A stretch of 64,000 nt of DNA from Haemaphysalis longicornis. Taxonomy: Eukaryota; Arthropoda; Arachnida; Ixodida; Ixodidae. The stretch lies in contig CM023457.1 of the NCBI GenBank assembly GCA_013339765.2, positions 28,044,909 through 28,108,908 on the forward strand. The letters run 5' to 3'. A program made the position numbers and the translations under genes. The notes beneath the pieces were generated by a model, which did not search any database, was not told where the DNA came from, and saw nothing but the letters and a program-made list of their open reading frames with translations. Shown piece after piece: positions 54,755 to 64,000 of the stretch. Every line of letters starts with the position of its first letter. Position 1 is the first letter of the stretch.

Positions 54755-57700
54755 CAAATCAATCAATCAATCAATCAATAAATAATCAATCAATCAATCA
54801 TCATCATCAATCAATCAATCAATCAAAAGCACTTATGCGTGACCGTCTCAAACAATTAATCGATCAGTCAATCAACAAGCACACCTACCTGTCGCCCTTC
54901 AGTTTTCTCAGTTCGTTCTTTGGTGGGGCTTTCCCTTTGGCCTCGGGCTTTGCCATTTCCGTCCCCGTCACGTACTCGCCCTCGTCTTGCAGTCCCTGTT
55001 CTCACGACTCTGCTGTTCTCGTGTCGTTGCAGCAGCAAGGCTCCACCGTGGTCGTCGAGACCGATGCACATGGCGTGGTCCACGTGAAAGTTGTCGGTGA
55101 GTCTGTCCACACCCTTTTTCCCCGAGGATCGCCCACACTTGCGCACTCCTCGCAAATCGAAAGGCATGCTTTTCCAGATGTGCACTGCAGCTGACCTGGG
55201 TAGCATCAGATATGCTGCTGAAGACCTACAGGGAGGCGTGGACTTGGCGCCACTGTCGTAAAAATAGTGGCAGCTGCCAAACTGTAGACATTGCAGCTGT
55301 GGGATTGGTAACCACAGCCGTAAAAACAACGTACTATAGGCATTGTAGAAAAAACGAAATCGAAACTTACAACGAAGTGCAAAGTACGGCTAGCCGATGC
55401 CTACACCGAAACAACAACAGCAACAACAACAAGCGAGAACAAAGCTTGTTCTATGTAGCTCCGTGATATCGTAAATAATTCAGTTATCCTACGTTGAACT
55501 CCCTCCGTAAACTTTGCGATTTCCACCGCTTTCTCTACATACATCATGGTCTTTAGATAAAATTTGTCGACGACCCTGATTAATAACCCACTCGAGGAAG
55601 CCGTTTCGTATCTTTAAAAGGCGTCCTTAGTGCGCTGGTGATAATCAGTATTCAGCACCGGAAGGCTCCTTTTCGTGACCGTGCCAGGTCATTACGTGCT
55701 CTTAACTAATATTCAGGATCTACTAACCGGCACTACTCGTTTGCCTGAGGAGGCAACTAATGATGTTTTTTTTCGATTTCAAAACCCCATTTCAAGTCGT
55801 TTAAGTGACTTTAGTGATGCAAATATCCTACAGGGCTCCTTTGCAAAACGTGCCGTTGTGAGTAGCACGGAAAGGGTGAAGGTGTTCTTTTTATGCTGAA
55901 TTATGCTGAAGCGTTTACGCACGTTCTTTAGAGCATTGAGTACTGAGTAACCGACTTCACTTCCAACGCACGTATCAATATAGTAGGCCTGTTACCGGGC
56001 ACCCAAAGTAATCTTTTGGCTTTATTTTGTTAGGAAAACTGGGTCACTTGACGTGACTTCGCACAGATTGAAATAATGAGAAATATTCTTAGTAACATGG
56101 TGCCTACTTTTTTGGACACTTAACTGTAAATTGGTCTGCCTTTTTTTAAAAAAAAGCATCATGTTTTCGCCATCACGCTTTGAAAGTTTCTCGAAGCGTT
56201 ATGACTGGCTGCTTCGTTCCTGACAAAGGTTTTTTTAAAAAAAGGGACCATCGCGCCTGTAGTAGGAACTCACCCTGTGGAATTCTTCCCTGAGCCAATC
56301 CGGTCAAACTTCGAGATTCTGAGTGGACTGGTCAGACCTTTTAGAATTCCGTCACGTACAAGCGAGAACAATACCAGAACGAAGTCAGGCTTTCGGAAAC
56401 TCATCACGTCCTCTGCAATCTTCTTAAATCTCCTGAGTGGATAAGTGCCCCCATCATACTGTCTTGGTGGACTTCAGCGGTGGAACGATTTGCGCAAAAA
56501 ATAGGCGTAGACGGTTTCGTTCAGCCCCTACTGCCGGTTCTGGCGAGGCTAAAAAGGAAAACGACAGAAGATATAACACTGCATTTTATTACTCTTTGTA
56601 GGAAAAACTAAGCCTAAGTGGTTGTGTTTTCTTGTGTTCACTTTTCATTCTTTCTTTTTGTGGTGTACTGCCTATTATAACGTCGACTTTTTTTTATCCG
56701 CTCTTCCTGGGATGTCAGTGTGGTTTTGGTGTCCAGTTAGATACAACGTGGCAGGCGAGAACGTAAGAAAACGGTCATTTTCTTTCACGATTGCAATATT
56801 TAGTAAGTTGTCTGTCAGGCGCTATCAATCGCTTCTTAATAACTTCCGAGCAGAGATAATTATTCACCCGTAGGATTGTGTAAACGTATTACGGATGAGA
56901 TTAAAGGTTTTTTGCGACGCTTGCAGTAATCTCTTCCTCGACGAATAACAGCGAGTTGGGAATGAATAAGCAAAGGACGCGTAGTACCGCTTCAAAAAAA
57001 AATTAAAGCCGTTCCACTCAATGTGAAAGCTGTCGGAAGTGCGGAGCAGTGATTCGCCATAATGGGCTGTAGCGCCGTTATCCGCTCACTGCTGCCACCC
57101 AATGCAATTGAAATTTCCCGCCTTCGCAGTGCTCGCTCGCTCCCTGCCTGAAACTGCGCCAGCGGGAGTTCTGTTCTTTTTTTGCTTGCTTTTCCTCCCG
57201 CACGGTGCCGGCGTTGCCCTGCCACTTTTTTCCCTTACTATTGTAAAAACCAACCCAACGAGCGTTCCGAACTAAATGAATGCGGGCGCTGCCGGTTAAT
57301 TACGTATATTTTGCCTCAAATGTACCTACAGATGTCTTTATTCTAAACAACGGGGAGATGTATGGCAAACGCCAGCGGTTCACGAGTTTCGAACGGCTTG
57401 GCTTTCGAAGCCTCTGGGTTACGCCGCGACGACAGCCGCTACGACGGAACGCCGTGTGGCTCTACTTGTGTCCAGCGAGCTAGCTACGACGACACGGCGA
57501 GCCCCCTAAAGTGCTCTGCACTCGAAAGAATAGGAATCGTCGACTCCTTTTCCTCGCCGTACGTATCATGTATAAATGCGCGGAGAAGGTATGCTGTGGT
57601 TAACGGTTAGCCTAACGCGCCGATTACGGTTGTTCCGAGCGCGAGTTCTATTTTCTGCCCGCATTAAGGTAGTTCAAATACTGCCCTCATCTAGAATGCT

Positions 57701-60700
57701 GAACGTATACAGTCGGCCTAACGGCTTGCACCGAGAGGTCGTGTGGGGAAACTCCCAACCTGGCAGCACTGCGAGTGGCTAAGTCGAGCACCCCTTCGTT
57801 CCTTCGTTTATATTCGCTACACGTTTCTGTACGTCTCACTGTTGCCTAGCCTCTGTCCCGTTGTCGAAACCGTAGGGGGTGCCGAATGACGCGCAAAGTG
57901 ACGTCAGAGCCAGACGCCGCGGAAATCGTCCCACTCTTGGGTGACCTTTTCCTTTCCTCGATTCCCGCTCTTGGCGGGAGGAATAAACAACGTGGGAAGT
58001 AAGGTGTAGAAAAAAAAAATGAGGACGGAAATAAAGCGAACAGGCAAACAGGCGGTAGGAGCTAGAAATCGTAGACGCTCAGCAGAAGGAGGGTGAAGAC
58101 AAGACGAATCGTCTGTTGCTTTTCTTCGTCTCGCCGGGAACAGGAAGAGGAGGAATGTGATGAGGATGGGGAAGGATTCCGGAGGCGCGAGAGCGGTGGC
58201 ACGTAACGGGTTTTGCTCTCTGCGGAGCGCCCCGTCCCTTCCCGCTGGAAGGTGCGGTTCCAGTCCGCTGCATCCCGGCGTTTCAGGGGAAATGCTGAAG
58301 AGCATTCCGTTTGCTTTCTTTCTTTCTTTCAGAACATCGCGGAAGATTGGGGGGAGAAGGTAGTGCTCAGTGACGAGGGAGCAAAAGTTTGGGTAAAAAA
58401 TGCTGGCCTGTGTGGTTAGTGCGGGATCGGATAGAATCAACTGCGCGGCTAGTCCATATAAGGAAGCTCGGAGGAACCAGGTTTTTAAATGGTTGTGTAA
58501 GGGGTCTCTGCGGCCTTTTCACGCTAGTTCAAGACTTAGAGCGTGATGTATTTTCGCCGTTTCACAGTTATTGCCAGAAGCGTTCCATAAATGCTTGTCC
58601 GATTTTTTGAGGTTTGCTTTTACGTTAACTGCTCTGGGATCTGATATAGTTGTCCATGTTTCACATCCATGAGTTCATGCACCGCATATGTAACCTTAAA
58701 GTTACGACTTTACTATTAACGGCTGGCACGAACTTAAGGGGCAAAATATTTTATCTCGATCGCCCAGGAACTTTTGGATTGAGGAGACCTTTCACCGCAA
58801 TAGTCTCAGTCAAGTAACCCTTATTTAAAATAGTTATTTTCCTCCGATTCCGCCTCAGTATCAGGAAACCATTCCGTTTTGCTCGATTTTTGTGCAGTGG
58901 AATTTTGTCTTAAGCCTTTTTTTAACAGCCGACGTCAACGCAGCCGCCTAAGCTGAAAAATGAAGGCTGTGTTTAAAGAAAAAATTAGACCCCGAGGTTG
59001 GGTGAGAGAGGACAGAGAAGACACTCTTAGTGCAATAAGGATAAAGGCGCAATGGGCGATCCTGGAGTTGATTGTGACTGGACTGAAATAATCCATGTCT
59101 GATGCAATACAATTTCGGATATCGTTACCCCGTGTGAATAATATTCTCCCCTGTAATCACCTACTACGTTTTTTTTCAACAGCGAATCTGTTTAGGAATT
59201 CGTGGATTCCGGCGTTTCACAAAACTCAGTATAAAGAACAGAAATCACTGGCACCGGCAGGACTCGAACCCGTGTCTGGTAATCAACGGTGTTAGACGCA
59301 GTCGTCTTACCCACTCGGCTACGACCGTTTTTTTTTCTCTTATTGCCAGCTTAGAAATAAACACGTACTCAGCACAAACACTAAAAGAACGCGCGAGTTA
59401 GTACCCGGAAGTCAAACGGCGTACTCACTCGGCTGAGGCTGTGGGGAGAGGAATCACGTCACCTGCTCGACACAGAACACGTGATAGGGTACACGTTGCA
59501 CATCCTGCGCATAGTTTAAGTGCGCGCAGTTCCAGTTCGGTTCATTCTGCATTCTTTCGATTTGCTTCTCTTCGCCTTTATAGCAACATAAGATGGAGTG
59601 AGGTCGTTGCTGTAGCGAAGAAGAAGCAAATCGGCTGCAATCGTGGACTAAAACCGTCGTGGTGGTCGCAGCTTCCCTACCTTCAAGTCTTACGAGCTAG
59701 TGTGAGCTTCGTTCATTTTTTTTCTTCTACTGACACTCTCGGGTGGTGTGCTGTCATCACGTTTTTCTCTCGCGCGCCATAATTAGTGTTGCTTTCAGCT
59801 CAGGTGCAGAGCAGAGCAAACTTTGCGTACATTTTGAAGGAGCTAATTTCCTTAGGCATGAAAGCTTCGATGTCTCTCGGGCTGGTGCGATGCGTTTATA
59901 ACCCGGCTGGTTGGCCTCGTTTTCCTGCGCAGAATGCAGCGAAGAGGACGTCACGCAAGCCGCCTTGAAGCGGCCTGCCACCCTGAGCCAGTCGGAGTAC
60001 AATCTGCTGCAAGGTGAGTGAAGGATGAGCCACTGAAGGCTTGCGTTTTTTGGATAAATTAACCTACGGATATATATGCTGGTCCGCCGGATGAACCTAC
60101 AGTTGAGATAGGGTCCAGTTTACTGAATCTCGCCAGATTCAAACGTAATGCTAAAAAGTAGGCCTATTTGTTCGTGATTGGAAGAAATACCAACCAAAGA
60201 ATCATAGACAAGACGAGGCTGGATAGGGAAGCTGGTAGCAGATTAAAAAAACATCCCTGGCGATCTCCCTTAACGTAAAGCCTGGGGAGGGGCGAGACAT
60301 GAAGCGCATAAGTATATTCTTGGCGCCTTGGCGTTTTTGCCCACGGAGATGAAACCGTTGGGGGTAGAGGTATACAGATTTGCTTTAAAAGTCTCGTGTC
60401 TTTGAAGCTCGAAGCGTTCTAGCGCAAGGCGTAAACGAGTGTCCCGGTGTTTTAGTACCGTGACTACATGATACGACGGCGACGACGTCGACATTAGACG
60501 CCCACAGCCCGAGCCCTTAGGGAGCATCGCCCCTAAAATTGTTGAGCTTTTTTATTGAATAAGCTTGAAATATTTGTTGAGGCGGTAACAGGAAGTAGTA
60601 TAATTATTGCGATAATCAGTGGTATATCTGGAGACAACCATCAGTGGTCGTAGCGAGTGACGTTTGCTGCCGCATTCGCGCTTTTTAGCTAAGAAAAAGC

Positions 60701-61586
60701 CACGCCCAAACTCGTTTCAACCAAGCTGGGCCACAACGAGAGCTTCGCGTTACTTCGAGTGCCACATATGCGTGGTATCCACCAATTTTTTTTTTTCCAA
60801 CTGGAGGACAAATAGCTGCAAGACAACTGCGCATGCGCAGAACACTCGTGAGATCTCCAGTCATGCACAGTTTTTTTGGCTGGCCTCCGCTGGAACGCCG
60901 CCGGCTGAAGGTGTTCACGGTGAAAGAATTTGTTGGTTACGCCGATTCTCGATTCTCCATTCCATCGATACCCTTGCGTAGAGCCTCTTTTTCGTGACAC
61001 TAATCGTGATCGAACCGGTGTTCTCACAGTTGCTGTTAAAGCGCCGGTCGTGGTAGAGAATTGAGAATTCAAGCAAACCGTTCGACGTCTTGCACCAAAT
61101 GGCGTGCGTGGACATTGCACGTGGCGCGAAGCTGTGGACAACTCTCTACCTTCTTCGGAGCACGCGTTTTCTTAAAAAAAAAACGCGTATATTTATCTTA
61201 GTTTCTGTCTCTGCTTGTGGCGGTATTCGGAAGTCATCCCTTAGGAGCGTTTCTCGTTCATATTTCGGCGTGGCGCGTCTGAACTTTACCCGGACTATAG
61301 GGTTGATCCGGATGGAATGCTTCGAATTAGCGTCTTTTGTGGCCACTGTCATCATTTGTGGCCACTGCATCATTTGTGGCCATCATTTGTGGCCACTGTC
61401 GCAGTGATCTACATACCTTGTGGCTTTCAAATAGCAGCAGTTGCATGGAACTGAGAATTTTGTGCGCATTATCCGACATCTTTTGATTTTTTATAGTTAT
61501 TCTTTTCTTTTTGTCCTTGTCTTCAATCATGGGGCGTATCAAGCCAGCGCGACGGCTCAGCTAACGTTGCCGTTTTCCATTAAATT

Positions 61587-61630
<44 letters not shown>

Positions 61631-64000
61631 TCCTCTCTCTCTATCTCTCTGCATCCTCCTCTACTCTCTCTCTCTCTCGCAGCAGTCCAAACAAATGTTG
61701 GTGTGACGGTGAATGTATCCGCGGTTGATGGAAAATGCCGACTGAAGAGCGTAAAAACGCGCGGTAGAATGCGGTAAAAGTTGCTCTATTGTTGCCCAAG
61801 GAGCAAAGTAGCGTTAAAGCCTCTGCCATCTGCAAACATGTCGGAAGTCCCCTGCACGTCGTATGGCGTATATATACCGAAGCAGGCAGCCTTTTTGTCG
61901 ACACTTGGTTCGCGACGAAATTGGACGTTTTAAATCTCCCGCTCGTTTCCGCGCTCCGAATTCCGATGGGTGCTGCCCTTGTACGACAATGGGGCGGATT
62001 GCCCGTTTTCTTGGACCGTAGAGCGAAATTCTAAAGCCCTGGCGTGGTGAAACTTCGGAAAGAAAAAGTACGAGATAGGGAGGTTTGGGGGGTTTTAGGT
62101 TTACGAAACGCTTTTTCACACTCAAGGTGAAGAGAAGGCTGGTAGGGAGCCACAAAAGAAACACTGTGGTAGATATTAGTGCCTTCTCAAGATTCATGAT
62201 TTCAGGCTTTCGTGCTAAAAAGCGAAATTAAAGCTAGAAACGGTGGACAAAAGTACACGAAGCTTATGGGGAAAAAAAAGAAAGTGCGGTAGACGTGGGC
62301 TTAATCAAAATGCATGGAGCGGCAGGCCGCAGGAGTGAATACTAAGGTAGGGGAGATGAATAAAAAAAAGCTACAGTGTTCTGGAAATAAATATATAACA
62401 AGAGAAGCACACTTTGCATTACCATACAGAAACAGCTTTTGCGTCACAAAGCGCTAGGAACGAGAAATAGAAGAATAAGAGCGCAGAAGTCTCGGGGCTT
62501 GGAGAGCTTTTTCGGAATGCAAGAGTTTCGCTTGATTTGTCGCCGTCCTGGGAAAGATTTTTGGCCTCCCTGGCCTCGGCGTCATAAATCGCACCCCGGG
62601 GAACAGTTTTACCGCCTCCTTCGTTCGTTCTGCTTCGGGAAGGGGCCGTTGAAGTTGCTCTGCGGAGAGTCACATTTGTGCGGAGGCTTTGAGAGTACGG
62701 AAAACGCGCAGTGGTGGGGGTGGCGGCCAGGCGAGGACGAACATTTTGTTTGCAGGTCGAAATAGAAACGGTTGTCGGGTGGGCGTTTTAGTTCGGCATG
62801 TCTTATTGAAGTATAACAAAATATCAGTACTATACGGACGGAGTCCGTTTTTTGGCTGCGCCGGTGAGTACGTTGAAGCCGAAATACGAAAATTGGTGGT
62901 TGTTACTGGGGTCAATGCAAAATTCCGACGCATGACGGCGATGATGATTGTAATGCTGATAGTGGGGGTGGCGAGATCAGATAAAGTGAAACGGGGGAAA
63001 AGGACCCGCCACGATGGCTCAGGGGTTAAGGCGTCGTGCTGTTTCGAATCCATACTGCGCCGGTTGCTTTTGTGAAGGAAGCGAAAAGCAGCGAAAACGC
63101 CCCTTTGTCGAACTTTCGGCGCCCGTTAACCACAGCTTGTCTAAATTAATCCGGAGCCTCCTCTACGGCATGCCTCATAGCCAAGGCGTAGCCTCGGCGT
63201 GTAAAACCTTTAGATTTTCAAGCAGGGGTAAAATTAAGAGTAGGAGAGGATTGGATTCTGCCCTTTCGATGACAGTATCTGGCAACGTGAAAGTTTTGCA
63301 TTAATAGCGGCAAGGGTCGACGGAAAGCTACTGTGATTGAAGGGATTGTGGGGGAGAGCGGCCGTAAGAAGCTGATTGCCGATTCACCAGCCTCCGTTGG
63401 CAGGGACGTCAGCACACCCACCCTCACATGCGCGCTCAGAACTCAACGCCTCACGCATTCTCGCATCACAATGGAAAGCTTTGGCGCCCTCGTAATTTTT
63501 TTTTTCTTCCACAATGAAACCGATGGCTCAGTGACACGTACTCTTGTCGCCTTTTCCACAACTTTTATCTGCATGAATTTCTTGCCTAGTTTTAGGTGAG
63601 CGACGTTTGTAACGTATTGAGTTCTTCGGTTCTTCACTTAGGCGGCTATCAAAGTGTAGAACCTCTTATAACGACGTAATTTACTTGTTCACAAAATTGT
63701 TGAGAGATTTGCCGCGTGGCACAACCGATTATTATAAAATACCTTAACTTCGGCTACTTTACAGGTTTTGTTTATACCTCTGGTTACGTACGTCTTGCGT
63801 TGCCATAACTATCTGCTTCGTTATCAACAATCGCACGAGAAATAATCCTTTCAGAAACGTAACTCGGCATGGTGCCAGCGTGCCTTGGGGTGTTGCACCA
63901 CCGACGAACGCATCGGTGTTCTCAAAAGCTCAAAGACGTCGGCTTTAGCCAGGGACGGCACGCGGTAAGCTTGAAAAAGAACGGGGGAGAAACAGCCCCG

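Overview
The window looks like intron-rich, repeat-dense arthropod nuclear DNA, most likely from a hard tick. The evidence is at least eight copies of a tRNA-headed SINE whose body and (AATC)n tail I recognise from ixodid genomes, a short (TTAGG)n-type tract, non-LTR retrotransposon debris, pogo-like DNA elements, and long di- to pentanucleotide arrays. There is no operon, phage, CRISPR array or dense coding. Most long open frames are translations of microsatellites or antisense noise.

Genes. The best coding evidence is on the plus strand. Internal exons at 55,033-55,096 and 59,933-60,013 each have good splice signals, and their phases join without a break (phase 1 to phase 1). A possible first coding exon starts at 45,265, with a strong donor but a phase that does not join directly to the 55,033 exon. 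Weaker candidates lie at 51,333, 61,683 and 62,756. A possible minus-strand start exon lies at 54,956-54,889. I do not recognise the protein. The gene would cover roughly 45-63 kb, and the rest of the window would then be intergenic or the introns of transcripts whose exons I cannot see.

Layout. 0-9 kb: SINE copies, a SINE-associated palindrome, two abutting perfect palindromes, a telomere-like tract, a pogo-type MITE and a deleted pogo-type transposon. 8.7-9.6 kb: a CpG-rich segment with CT repeat and CRE octamers, followed by a 53-codon ORF. 10-19 kb: a degenerate tRNA-headed element and an insertion with 13-bp direct repeats. 19.4-22.8 kb: a nested stack in which an older composite repeat (A) is split by a minus-strand LINE, itself split by a SINE with a perfect 12-bp target duplication. 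23-35 kb: CT arrays, GC-rich promoter-like patches and SINE fragments. 35-39 kb: pentanucleotide arrays, a foldback, and a SINE whose (AATC)n tail lies inside its target duplication. 39.6-41.2 kb: a repeat cluster with a 61-bp-arm foldback and a 357-bp MITE with TTA duplications. The paralogous copy of its host repeat at 59.7 kb preserves the empty site. 41.7-51 kb: very large AT, CACT, GA, trinucleotide and GGAA/GAAT arrays. 45-63 kb: the candidate gene and more repeats.

All alignments were made by eye. Family names are given only where motifs support them.
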